64,000 bases of DNA from Epiperipatus broadwayi (lineage: Eukaryota > Onychophora > Udeonychophora > Euonychophora > Peripatidae): the NCBI GenBank assembly GCA_028023455.1, contig JAQFVV010006426.1, forward strand, positions 1,056,001 through 1,120,000. The letters are read 5' to 3'. This document shows, in pieces, positions 12,921 through 24,292 of the stretch (position 1 is the first letter of the stretch; each line of letters starts with the position of its first letter). The translations under genes were made by a program, and so were the position numbers. The notes under the pieces were generated by a model, which was not told the origin of the DNA, ran no database searches, and was given only the letters and a program-made list of their open reading frames with translations.

Positions 12921-15054
12921 ATAATTATACCAGAGATTATCATGCTGATTCTAGGCCAATGAGAGATAGAAAACCATCTCGTGAACTTTACAAGCCTAAA
13001 GCTACTCGATTAAATAGGCCTCTAAAATCCGGTGAGGCTGTGAATGTTTATGAAACAAATTTGTTATCATCTGGGAATGCGAGCGGACTATTGAGGGACA
13101 AAAATGACTTGTTCTCAAATATCTGCAACGAACAAGATGATGATAAACCTAAGAAAGTGAAAAGACCAGATCAGTTAATATATGTACCAAAAGCTAGGGC
13201 TGCTGCTTTGGCTGGACAGGATAAAGAATTGCCACCAAATACAAGCAGTTCCAGCCAGGATAAAGATGCTGATAGCTCCTGTGTGAGTGTGCCTTCTAAT
13301 GATAAAAAGGAACTTCCAAAAAATAGTAAACGCTATTCTGTAAGTACTATGAGAAGAAATCGTACAGTTAGCTGTTCTAGTGATGGAAGTGGTTCTGCTG
13401 TAAATGGACGAAGGAGTTCTGCAAATTCCTTATCTTCCTCACCACATGAAAATGTTTCATCTCAAGAACATAAAAAGCAATGCAATTCATTTAGTGGTTC
13501 CAGAGGTTCTAGAAATTTAAATAACCAGCATTGCATGACAGAAAGTTATCATGATTCTTATTACAGATACACGAAATCTAATGAAAGTAGTAAAACATCT
13601 CATAACAGTCACTGGTTGGAAAATTGTAAAAATGTTGTAAATAATAGAAAACACAATATTTTAGAAAAGGATTTTTATAAAGAAAATCCTTCTATTGAAA
13701 ATGCTAAAATTATTTCATCTGATTCTAGAAAACATAATTTTACTGGGAATCAGAAATTTGATCGAAAGAGTCCTGATAAAAAAGTTGCCTGTACAAAAGA
13801 GCCAATGTTTTCATTACTGACAAATGTAGGTTCTAGACGAAATTGTAATGAAAAATGGGGAAGAAATAAGGAAGACAGCAGACAGATAAATGACTTCAAT
13901 AAGAGGGATCAAAAACGGAAGAAAATAACAAGGTTTGGAAAACAGGGTTTATGGGAAAAAAATAATTTCAAAATAGAAGCTACAAATGGTGACTACAAAA
14001 CAGTAAAACATTTCCAGTCTGATGGTTATGTTGAACAAGATCTGAAATATCACGATTCAGTATTAAGAAATGGATTGCCAAGTCCAGTACATTATTGGGA
14101 TGATGATGAGGAGGATACAGTAATACCAACAACTGTCATTGTCAATAAAAAATTTGTACGTATACAAGATAAAACTTGTGACAAATTACTTGAAAATAAA
14201 AAAAATGATTTAGATTTGATTCAGTGTAAGGGTGAGGAAAAGAACAATTATGATAGTAATGCAAAATTAAAGAAAGAAAAACAAAAAAATATGGAAAATT
14301 TAAAAAGAGGTACTCAGGGTATTTTAAATTATTCAGCACAAGAAAATACAAAAAGTAAAGATAAGCCTAGGCGTGAATGGTCACGACAAGTTTCTCAAGA
14401 GGAGAGAAATTACAGTGAAGAAAAAAGTAGGAAAAAAAATACGGATTCTAATACTGAAACCAACCATGAAAAGTCATCTTCCAGTACACATTCTAAAGAA
14501 CAGTGCACCAGCAAACGAGATTCTTTTAGTTTATCAGAAGTTACTTTTACAAAAGATTGGAGTGAAGAAGTGGTAGAAGAAGAATACCAATACAGAAAAC
14601 CAAAGATTCTTAATAGAAATAAACCTATTAGACCAGAAGGAGAATTTGACACTCCTAAAAAACTTGATGTTAATATTGATAGGGGGCCGGAATTGCATTC
14701 TCCAAAAGGAGGAGGTATTATTCGTTTGCCACCTGATTCGATGCCAAATTGTCAATCTGAGACACAGCCAGGTGCTACTGACAGCAGAGATTCTAGATTG
14801 AGAAGTAGTAGAAATGTTGGACATTGGCATTTATATGATCCCCATAACTCACATGAGAGCCCTCCATCTCCTGCATTGACATTTCATGATCCTGAAGTCT
14901 TTTCACTTCATCCTTATTATGATAGACTGTCTGATGTGGACATTAGGTCAGTCAAATCATATCATATGCCAAATCATTTTTCTAGAAGTCATTATGCTGA
15001 TTATTATTATCCACAGGGAGCATCTTATCATGAGTATTTTGGATATTATCCAGG
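12921..15054 (+). CDS. SMG6: SMG6/EST1A-like, large N-terminal exon
   Basis: Internal coding exon of 2134 bp, about 710 residues. It is flanked by a polypyrimidine tract plus AG (12919-12920) and a GTAAGC donor (15055-15060). The frame is open from the acceptor, so the Met at 12959 is probably not the start. Counting from that Met, two short motifs, RKPSRELYKP (residues 4-13) and KRPDQLIYVP (68-77), share the pattern (K/R)P-x-x-x-(L/I)-Y-x-P. They resemble the two N-terminal exon-junction-complex-binding motifs of SMG6. A KRYS...RRNR segment (about 123-134) also resembles SMG6. The rest is Ser/Asn/Lys-rich and probably disordered, ending in a Tyr/Pro/Gly-rich stretch (YYYPQG, YFGYYPG) like the tract before the TPR domain of vertebrate SMG6. 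Known role: SMG6 is the PIN-domain endonuclease of nonsense-mediated decay and binds UPF1 and the EJC. Assignment is from recalled family features, not a search. Confidence 0.8.
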
Positions 15055-16563
15055 GTAAGCCATGCTTTTATTATTTATTATAATTATTGCTGTAAAATTA
15101 TGTTACTATTTATCAATTTTGATAATCATTATTTCCTGTCACTAGATGATATATCTAAAGTACAAAATAAAATATTACATGATTTTTTTTAATCTTCATG
15201 TAAAATTTAAAGTAAAAGTGAAAAATAATAACTTGTGGCTGAAAAAGCAAATATTCTGCTCACATGTTTTAGACTTCTCACCATATCTTCATTTCAATTT
15301 CAATAAATTGCATTTCAAAAAAAAAATGAAAGTAAATGAATTAGAAGTTGCTTAAAAAAAAAGTTAATTTTTAAATTTCATTTTTTTTTTGTTCACAATG
15401 CGATCATGCTGCTGCGATTGCAAAATATCATAACCACATGATTGCTGTTAGTTTTGGGCAAGTAAGGTAACTTAGATTTTCAAATTTGTCAATTTAATTT
15501 CATTGCAATAAGGAGAATGAAGAAGAATACAAAAAAACTAAGTTTTATTTTTTTTACTTTTCAGAAAGAGAATATCTTGATGCAAATAATTTTTAAATAA
15601 TTGTACTATTGTTATGTAAATACTGTGTATATATAATAATTGACCTTTGCACTGGAGAAATATTGCAGCCAATCAGTTTTTATATTTAAGCAATGTGCTC
15701 CTCATATTTAAAAATTAATTATATTATAACTACCTACCAGTGTAAAAAATTCTAGTCTATTCTCTGTATAATAAGCATATATTAAAAATATTTGGACTTT
15801 AAATTTTAAAGGTGTATATAATATTGTATATTTTTGTTGATGTCATAGTGTGCATACTGTAATTTATATATTAAATTGTACTTATATATATATTCTTACA
15901 GTATGTAGATATTAAAAATATTTACTACATATTAATGTGTGAGTTAAAAATGTGTATAGGGTTCACTATTAGCCACAAATTTTAATTACAAATATAATTT
16001 TTTTATATATAAACTATAACATGATGCTAGGTTTTAATACATTCTGTTGTTTTACAAAAAAATTTAAATGTTTGTGAGCCAACTTATAAATCAAGTTCAC
16101 CAAAGTATATAGATTGCTTTATTTTTGAAGTTTTCAAACTACTAATTTGAATACTATAATAAGATAAAAGATGGTTGCTGAATGGAAACATATATTCTAT
16201 GTGAAGATTAATTAAGTAAAAACTGTGATTTGTTATAAAATGGCCTCCTCTTAAATAAATAAGTCAGAAGTATCTGTTCATATGCCAAAAATCTGTTAGT
16301 CAAGTTAAATATTCCATTGTGTGTATTAATATTGTAAAGCCAGAATTTTTTTTTTCCCAGCTAATATAATTGATATAAGTAAATTTGAAAAATTCAAACA
16401 TTTATTGAAACTACTTACAATAATAAATTACATATTAGTTAATTAAGTTTACTACCCTCTAGGTTTCATGAGATTACATAATGTTAGTTTGTTAATTATT
16501 AACAACCAAATTAATTGAGAGGAATTATTCGGTCTTGATAAAACTTATCATTACTACTATATT
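15055..16563. other. Start of the 23.9 kb SMG6-like intron, nothing recognised
   Basis: It begins with the donor GTAAGC. Short open frames at 15146-15355 and elsewhere show no motifs. The sequence is A+T-rich with frequent ATATAT tracts. Confidence 0.5.
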
Positions 16564-17028
16564 TCCTCAAAAATAAGGCCTAACCAGAAAATAAGCCCTA
16601 GTTAAGATCATCGGATGTATTTAATTATAAAGTAATGAATGTATAAATAAACAATATTATTGACATTAATGCCATAAGTAAATGATAATATAAATGATAT
16701 GGCTCTTTTGTATATTGTGTCAATCATTTTTGACAAACATAATTCTACCTGTATAGAGAAACAATTTATCTACCACAAATTAGTATATTGAACAATTTAT
16801 AGTTTCATTTATATATTTTTAGATATTTATTTATATTTAATACTTAGATTTAGAATGCTTGATATTTAGTTTTAGAGTTTTCTCATGGAAGCTTTTAAAT
16901 ATTCAAGACAAAAAAAAAATTAATTTGATTTCTTAGAACATTTTTTTTCCTTCAAAAAGATTATAAATAATAGAAATGATTTTAATAATCAGTGTTTTCC
17001 AAAAAATTTGTGTTGATGGTATTTTAGT

Positions 17029-17560
17029 TGTATTTATACATTGAACTATTTCCATCATCTAATATAAGTATTGAATGTCTTTAGAAAAATTTAACTTTAT
17101 TTAAATATTCTAAGTACAATCAGCTGTTAATAATAGCACACAGGTTAGTATATGCACAATGTTTCAACAGGTATTATTCTCCCCTCTTCTTTAGATGTTG
17201 CTGGCCTGACCAGTGACAATACTAGTATGGGAATCAAACTGGATCCTTACATTCTTGAATATTGAATTTTAAGGTAATGCTCTGGCAGGATGGCTCAGTT
17301 GGTTAGAGCATTATCTTAAAATTCAATATTCAAGAACCTAAGAATCCGGGTTCGATTCTTATGCTAGCACTATCACTGGTCAGACCAGTAACACCTGAAG
17401 AAGAGGGGAGAATAATACTTGAAATGTTGTGCATATACTAACCTGTGTGCTATTAATAACAGTTGAATATATTTGGAATATTTAAATAAAGTTAAATTTT
17501 TTCTAAAGACATTCAGTATTTACATTAGATGATGGAAATAGTCCATTATATAAATACAGT
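17029..17560. repeat. 532 bp SINE-derived foldback (inverted repeat)
   Basis: Arm 17029-17283 pairs with 17305-17560 around a 21 nt loop (17284-17304). Examples of pairing include AAGGTAATGCTCT with AGAGCATTATCTT at the centre, the CCCCTCTTCTTTAG/CTGAAGAAGAGGGG segments in the middle, and the TTTCCATCATCT/AGATGATGGAAA segments near the outer end. Mismatches and small indels are spread along both arms, so this is an aged structure. The loop is the 5' tRNA-like head of the SINE, present only once, while the B box and SINE body are present in both arms. Confidence 0.85.
17284..17560 (+). mobile_element. tRNA-derived SINE (right arm and head)
   Basis: The segment opens like a tRNA: GGCAGGATGGCTCAGTTGG contains a good RNA polymerase III A box (TGGCTCAGTTGG, 17291-17302). 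A B box, GGTTCGATTC, lies at 17349-17358. The A-to-B spacing is somewhat longer than in most tRNAs, and the anticodon region does not fold into a normal cloverleaf by eye, so this is a SINE head rather than a functional tRNA gene. The body runs to about 17560. The reversed copy in the left arm lacks the A box. Confidence 0.65.
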
Positions 17561-17959
17561 TTTAATAATCAATCTTTCTTCTAAAGAAAAGTTTTTAAAA
17601 AGAATACAAAAACATTTTTTGAGGTTTTTGTAAGGACCAACCATTCTTAACTGTAATCATTTTTTTGTTACCATTCCTGTCATGTAATCTTCAATTAACA
17701 CTTGATTTAATTGTAAATTTAAACAGAACAATATTCTGATTGTCAAATAAGATGAGTACAAAAAGAAAGAGCTTTTCTGTGAGTACAAGAAAATAATTGT
17801 GGAGGACTCCCGGGGTAAGAATCTTACAACTTTCTGTAAAGAGAAATACTTGAATAAATAATACATAAAAAAAAAGATATCCCTTCAAAATAAGCCCTAT
17901 GGTGACTTGGAGCAAAAATTATTATAAAGCCTGGGTCTTATTTTCAAGGAAACATGGCA

Positions 17960-18199
17960 GCTGTTACAACTTGCCTCATTTAAAATCCAACATTTTATTG
18001 CCAATAGTTTTCTGCTTCCAGCTGAAGTATGCATGACTAATTTGATAAATAATGTACAACATGAATTACTTTTTAGAAATTAATTCTAGATTGTTGATTT
18101 ATGTCTAGGTAAACTGCAATTAATGTCTTATTATACCCCCCAGTCACTGATTTAATTGATTGGCCTATTCATCCCATTAACTGTTTTTCTTTTCTTTTA
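17960..18199. other. Intronic, nothing recognised
   Basis: Short A+T-rich stretch between the possible MITE end and the LINE relic. No feature supported. Confidence 0.35.
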
Positions 18200-18860
18200 A
18201 TTGATCAGCCTTATTATTTTCTAAATCTGATTCTAAAGAATTCTATAAGTTGAATGAATCTTTTATTGAGGGTAAGTTTTAGATAATTTCTAGCACATAT
18301 CCTCCTTTTGAAATTGTTCTATATTTCAATAAACTCATTTATTTCTTATTACTAAACCATTCTTCCAGATCAGATTTATTTATTAATGATTTTCTTCTAT
18401 CCATTTTTATAAAAACTGTTTTATTAATTCTAATATCATATGCTCTTATTTTTCACTTTTTTATAAAGATTTAAACAAAAATTATAAAATGTTTATCTTT
18501 TATGTACCATTAATCTTAAGTTTCTTTCACTTTTATACAATTTATCCCAATTTTTTAAATTGTTTTTATAATATTCTACTCTCCAGAAATAAACCACACA
18601 TATAGGCAAAATACATATCCTGAATTTGTTTTTTCCTTGATATCTAAGATTTCTCTCTTTGCATTAAATAATAATAAGCTATCTCTAGTATTAGCAAATA
18701 TGCTTTCATATTTTATATATTTTTTATTTTTATATAACTTAGAAATTATTCTTTTTATCCATATTCCTTTTCCATACAACTATTTTTTTTAAACTAACTA
18801 TATGCTGCCATGTAGAGAAATTGATTTCTTATTGTTTATCTTTATGCATTTTAACATAGA
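18200..18860 (-). pseudogene. LINE-type retroelement relic (family not named)
   Basis: On the minus strand 18576-18779 is open and reads GKGIWIKRIISKLY, FANTRDSLLLFNAKREI and SGYVFCLYVW. Downstream (18200-18570) other frames give AYDIRINKTVF and similar pieces separated by stops. The residue content looks like genuine protein rather than A+T noise. A decayed second copy of the 18360-18580 part occurs at 41560-41830 in the same orientation, which shows it is repetitive. I do not recognise the clade and no catalytic box is readable, so retroelement origin is an inference. Confidence 0.45.
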
Positions 18861-20889
18861 TCGTTTCTAGATCGAGATACTGAGGTTACCATAATAAAAT
18901 TTTTATGAGAAGGAATTGATTCATGAAGTGACACCTAAACTAATAATAAGGTCAAAACTTCATGTTTGACTAAATGGAAATTAATCTAGATTTCAAATTA
19001 AAAAAAAAACAACTCACATACTTATGAAACTTTCAGACATATTATTGGTACTGAAATATAAAAAGTAAAATATATTAAGTCAGAGTTTGGTAGAAAAAGT
19101 TTATAAATTTATTTGGTGCATTCTCAACATGTTTCATGTTAAAATAATATATGAATTTAAATGGAGATTTTAAATAACTATATTCCACTAAAGATTAAAA
19201 TTATAAAAAAATATTCAAGAAAATGAAACTGCATAACAAAAATCAGAAAATTATATAATAATAGATAACATAAAAGATGGGAGGTCAACCAAACTTTTCA
19301 GCTTCCAATACAATCTAAGAAAGATCACTAAAAAAAAAGATTAATTATGTGATTAGTTATCTGGGGATAATGTGACATTGAAGTTTTATTTGACCAACTT
19401 TCTGGGAATTGATTTAGGAATTTTTGGTTTTTTTTTTTTTGTCTGCCATTCTATCACACAGCACTAAAAGGCACTATGATGAATTAAAAATGTTTCAAAA
19501 AAGTTCTCATTGAAGAAACCAAATAAACTTAAAAGATTTTGGAAGTGATGTGTACTATTAAATTATTATCGAGTGAGTAGAAACTTAATCTGAAAAGGTT
19601 TTTGTAATTGACATTTTATCATTGAATTGTAGAAAATATCCAATTTAATATTTAAGATATTAAAAAAAAGTATTATAGTTGAATATTTATCTTGTAAACT
19701 GCTAAAGGATGAATTTTTATTGTATATTCTTTTTTTGTGAAGGTGTAATTTCATTTTCAGATGTAATAAAGATAAAGATTTGTATTGAATTATGTAAATT
19801 TATTCATGCATGCTTATAATAATGAACTAAAAAGGTTTGAAAAATCGATTTTGATAATTCTGATGATGCCAAAGAACTGAGTCGTCTCATGGAACTACTA
19901 AAGAATATATAATGCTATTAAAAAGTAAAAGAGAAGAATAGTCAGGAAGTTATTCTGACTGAACAATATGAGTTTAATGAAATGCAAATAGTTTGCAAGT
20001 GCTAGGCAAAAGATGAAAGTAGAAAGATTTCTGAATGTTCTGTAGCATCAATTGACAAAATAGCTGTCTTTTATATATATTTAAAATGGATTAAAGTTAA
20101 AGCAAATGGTACTAAGAACAATTTAAAGATAATTATTTCACAAGAAATATATATATATTAAAAACCAGTCATCAATTAGACAATCGCAATATAGATAACA
20201 ATCAAGAATTTCAAAGTGATGAGTACTGGTTCAGCATGAAATGTGTATCTTGGGAATCGTACATCTTTTTCGCATATCTTTGCTCAAATGTTTATGATTA
20301 CATCCTTCCACAAGGTGTTAAAAGAGGATAGAAACTAGTCCCTTCCTTGCGTGAAAGTGGTTTAGTGAAAATCACACTATAGAAATATTATTCATTATTG
20401 GATAATTTCTATTTAATGAGTGACTAATGAAAATTATTAAACTTCCTTGATGTTTTAGCTTGTAAAATTTTTAAAAACTGATGCTAGATTTATATAGCAT
20501 TTTAATTTTTTGATTGGACTAATATAACTTATTTATATTTCAAATACCTAACTGCTATCTGATAATATATTATTGAATGTGACATTTTTCAATTCCAGAT
20601 CTATTTGTTTTATCCAATTCAGATCCAAACTATTATTTAAGAATTCAGATTAATGGGAAAAAAAAAATTCATTAAACCTGCCAAGAATGTAAATTTATTA
20701 TTGAGTTGGGCAGGTAATAGTTTATCAAAAATATTTGTGAAATATTTCTCTCTAGGCATATGTAAAGCTATATAATTTTTAAGTGATATCAAATCTGTCA
20801 ATTTATGTTATTTCTCTTGATCATCTGTTTGTTAGCAATTTCTCAAAGGTTCATTCTTTATGATAATGATAGAGTCCATCATTTTCATT
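18861..20889. other. Intronic, nothing recognised
   Basis: A+T-rich DNA with short A or T runs (19426-19441, 18995-19010). No exon with plausible splice sites and coding character was found. Confidence 0.4.
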
Positions 20890-21641
20890 ATTAATCTTTT
20901 TTTCTGGGGAAGAATTATAAATTAGATATTTGTAATATAATTAAAAACATCATTTTTCTAATATTATATGTAGTTTCTAGTTTTTTTAACAAATTAACCA
21001 AACATTATTAATACACTTTTAATATTCCTATACTTATTAGATCGCTATGTTAATGCAAAATGCCATTTGCATTAGCAGACCTAGATATATACAGGGATAG
21101 CATGCCTAGTTATTTTCTTAATAAGGATGAAGTTTAATACATTACAGACATAAACAATATCAATTTCATATATGATCTAGTTGTAACTTACCCCTAAAAT
21201 TTCATTTCGTATCCATTTTAATGCCCATATAAATGAAGAATTGTAGATCACATATTTGTAATGTAATTAAAAGCAACATATTCCCAACATTGTATATAAT
21301 TTCCTGTTTATTGACTAATTAACTAAATGCTATTAATAATATTTTAGCATCTCTGTATTTACAAGATTGCTATGCGAATGGCTAATACATTACAGATGTA
21401 ACTTAGTTCTGATAAACAGGGAAGGAGAGTTCATGTTTTACATATTTTAATGCCCATATAAATGAAATATAAGTCAAATATTTATTATATATTAAATTCC
21501 TTTTTATCAGTATTATGTAATTTCCAGCTTGTTTATTAATTAACAAAGTGTTGTTAATACACTTTTAGCACCTGTGTGCTTATTAATAGATTGCTATACC
21601 AATGCATAATGTCCCTTTTATTAGCAGACCTAGGTATATAG
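20890..21641 (+). repeat. Three diverged direct copies of a ~200 bp repeat
   Basis: Copies start near 20895, 21220 and 21455. Each has, in order, ATTTGTAATATAATTAAAA or a variant, a TTTCTAGTTT or TTTCCTGTTTATT segment, an ATTAATACACTTTTA or variant, and GATTGCTATGC plus AATGC. Copies 1 and 3 also share CATTAGCAGACCTAG or a near variant (about 21070-21083 and 21620-21631). The long-LTR retrotransposon is inserted in or at the end of the third copy. Confidence 0.65.
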
Positions 21642-24249
21642 TGAAGCTGTGCATATATATATAAATAGATATATGCTGGCTTCACCATTCACTGTGGACT
21701 AACTAAGACCCTAAGTCCAACCACAGTGAATGTATGTTTCTTTTTCAATCAAATTTATCGTTTTCTCAAATAGTTGCCTAAATTAAAGAAGGAATTTTGT
21801 TAAAGAGAAAAGATGTAATAAAATAAAATATAGAAAGTTAAAATTATATTTGCAACTATTTTTAAAATATATTTGGTAGAATTCGATAAGTTAAAATTTT
21901 TCTTAATTAAATAGAATCCATTAAGAAAGGGAATTAAGTAATAAAACATTTTCTGAATTAGATAAAAAAAAAAAGATAACAGGAAAATTTGAAACAACGG
22001 GCATGATTCGCTACTAATTAGAAGATTAAAAACATAATGGGAAAAAGGGTATAAATAAAGAACTTTTCTTTTGTTCTTGGTCTTATGTTTGCGGGTAACC
22101 GGTGCTGAAGGGCAGAGAGAAATCTTAAGAATTTTGTTGGAAGAAATTTTGCTGAAAGATTGGACAATATAGCGAACTCTTGCTTGCTGTACTTACTTCA
22201 AGCTGCACTCTATTCTTTCAGCATATAAATAAAAAAATCCAGAAATGTGTTGCTCTGCAAAAATGCAGGGGTAACTTCTTTGCCTTTGCTCTCCTGAGCT
22301 GTTCCTGAGGCTGGAGTCGTAATCATGTAAGCCAGCCAGAGAACTAAAGTATCTGCCCTGTATCCGTGAAAATCTGCCCTCAAAAACATGGAAAAACAAA
22401 TTTGAAGAACCGAGAAGACCTGCGGGGAAACATCAAATGAACTCATTTTGACCCACCGATCTAGTTACCGGTAATGTTCCCATAAATTATTAAAATATCT
22501 TTGTAATTTGCAAATTCAATCTATATTTATGCTTTTCTATATATATATATGTTTTTTTTTAATCTATGTATTCGAGTCTTGTGAAATTATATTTCATTAA
22601 TTGCTTTCTTTTTTTTTTTAAATACTTTAATGGGTAGGGTTATTACATATAATGGCGGCGGTAATTCTTATTAATTTAATTGAAAAATGCTTCGTTTAAC
22701 TTTCTGCCATTATACTCCCGTAATTAAGATATTTATTTTATATAAATATTTATTTAGAAAGAAAAGGAAGCAAATCATAGAAAGTGCAAAACTCTATTTT
22801 AAAATCAAGATTTAAATTGCTAGATATTCTATTATAAAACTTTCCAAACTTTAACTTAGTTTTTTTTCCATATATATATAAAAGAAAGATCCTTATCAAA
22901 TGCCTGTATATTTTAGTCAATGAAGGGTTACAAATTTAAAGTTATATTTTAAAGAGCGTGAAATAAAACGTTCGCATTTATATTTTAGTACTAAAAGAGA
23001 GTACATTTTGACAATATGTATTAAAAATTATTAAATAGCATTGACTCTGGGGTGTGTTGGTTAAACGTCAACTAAATCAATAAAATATCCGCCCTCTTGT
23101 TTTAGTGATCTGAATTTTATAAAAGGGAAGTTACTATTTTTCTATGGATTTTCAGTGATAGTTGAGCTTTCTTAATATATATATTTTGCAGAGGGTTTCT
23201 TTTTTAAATTTAAAGGTCATTGACCGTATTTATATGGCATCGTGCCTCGGGTGATCTACTGGGCCGCTCAGCATATATTACAGTGCTTCTTTTGCCAAGT
23301 TTGCTTAGGTTAACATACCTACATTCGGACCTTCTGAAAAACAAATAAATTGTTCTGGATCTCATGTCGATCTCAGTCCTTTCAATGTACGTAACTGGAC
23401 ATAAGCAACAAAAACTCCGATCCTGAATCCGGGTCACGCATTTAGCGAACGGGTTCCATTTTTCTCTCTAACCTAGTTTAGAGATGGAGAGCTATGTGGT
23501 CTTGTGTTAACCTCTTGGTAACTGTTATGTCTCGAGCCTCACAGCCCACTATATGCTCTTGCCTTTGTGCATGGTCTTGTATATTTATATTTATTAGGAA
23601 ATCTTTCTCAAAATCTCATAGAAATGTTTCAATTATGGCTGGAAATTCCTGCTGGGGTCACTTTATCATTCTTTTTAAATCATAAGTAGGGCTGTGATTT
23701 AAACCTGTCCAAAGTGTTTAGTTGAGTTTGACCACCTATTTATTTCTATGTTCTCCAATCACAGAGTTAATGAATCATGTCTCTCTCTCTTGATTTCTTT
23801 TACGTAACACTTCCATTGGCTGGAATATTTTAAAGAAGAAATTATAATGTAAAATTTTGTCTGTTCTTATCATTACGATCAATGGATCTTTTATATATGT
23901 CTATCCGGCTGCAGTGAAAATAGCCTGCGACACTATTAATAAAGCATTGTGTGAATTATTTTAATGTCAATAATAAAAATTTCTGTTATCTTTCATTCAC
24001 TATAAATAAAACCACTTAGTATTGTTTTTCTTTTCTGACATGTATGTACATCTGATCATTATATATGTAAAAATTCCTTTTCATGGTCTCTTCTCTCCCT
24101 GACCACCGGGCATACATTAAGATTAAATTCTAGTGAGGTTGAAGGAGTAAGTCGCTTAGTAGCAATCTAGAGGAGTAGATGAGGTTCGAACCCCTTCTAT
24201 CTGCATCTCTAGGTTAGGTTAGAGCAGCTCTACTTTTCTTACCGTTACA
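21642..24249 (+). repeat. 5' LTR, 2608 bp
   Basis: It begins TGAAGCTGTGCAT and ends CCGTTACA, giving the usual TG...CA. Both edges are fixed by the solo LTR at 33393-35918. It is long for a Ty3-like LTR. Near the 5' end a perfect 12 bp inverted repeat (CATTCACTGTGG, 21686-21697, with its complement at 21721-21732) forms a stem. A TATA box lies at 22050-22057 and an AATAAA at 23938-23943. The antisense strand has a 78-codon open frame at 22210-22446, kept in all three LTR copies. The last 100 bp contain GGTTCGAACC (24183-24192), resembling a pol III B box. Confidence 0.8.
22050..22057 (+). promoter_or_regulatory. LTR TATA box
   Basis: TATAAATA preceded by AAAAAGGG. The same octamer in the same context is present in the 3' LTR (27658-27665) and, reversed, in the solo LTR (35535-35542). 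It is probably the U3 core promoter, with transcription starting about 30 bp downstream. Confidence 0.55.
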
Positions 24250-24272
24250 GTTTTTTTTTTTTTTGTATAATC

Positions 24273-24292
24273 TGGCGTCCCAAGTGTGGCCC
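24273..24292 (+). promoter_or_regulatory. Primer-binding-site-like sequence
   Basis: TGGCGTCCCAAGTGTGGCCC lies 23 bp after the LTR end, beyond a T-run. It starts with TGG, complementary to a tRNA 3' CCA, and resembles the lysine-tRNA primer site used by many retroelements (TGGCGCCCAACGTGGGGC), with mismatches. The 23 bp gap is longer than usual, possibly because the T-run expanded. Confidence 0.45.

Larger units (their letters stand above)
16564..17958. mobile_element. Possible DNA-transposon/MITE remnant enclosing SINE foldback
   Basis: The left edge (about 16564-16610) carries CCTCAAAAATAAGGCC and AAAATAAGCCCTAG. The right edge (about 17885-17958) carries AAAATAAGCCCTATGG and, on the opposite strand, CCTTGAAAATAAGACCC. 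These match in inverted orientation as 14-17 bp terminal segments with mismatches. I recall similar AATAAGCCC-type ends in non-autonomous DNA transposons of many animals. The interior holds the SINE foldback at 17029-17560 but no transposase. The boundaries are tentative and no target duplication was established. Confidence 0.35.

Noticed and set aside
14142-14830. Minus-strand and alternative-frame ORFs across the SMG6-like exon (for example 14534-14830)
   Set aside because: They overlap a long coding exon with matching splice phase and recognisable motifs; they are shadow frames.
17284-17370. Functional tRNA gene
   Set aside because: A and B boxes are present, but spacing and the anticodon arm do not give a normal cloverleaf, and a repeat body follows; better explained as a SINE head.
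22210-22446. Listing the antisense 78-codon LTR frame as a confirmed gene
   Set aside because: Three similar LTR copies would share an open frame by descent alone; kept as a finding to test rather than a gene call.
24209-24230. Telomere-like TTAGG repeats (TAGGTTAGGTTAG)
   Set aside because: Only two units inside an LTR and repeated in the solo LTR; not a telomeric tract.
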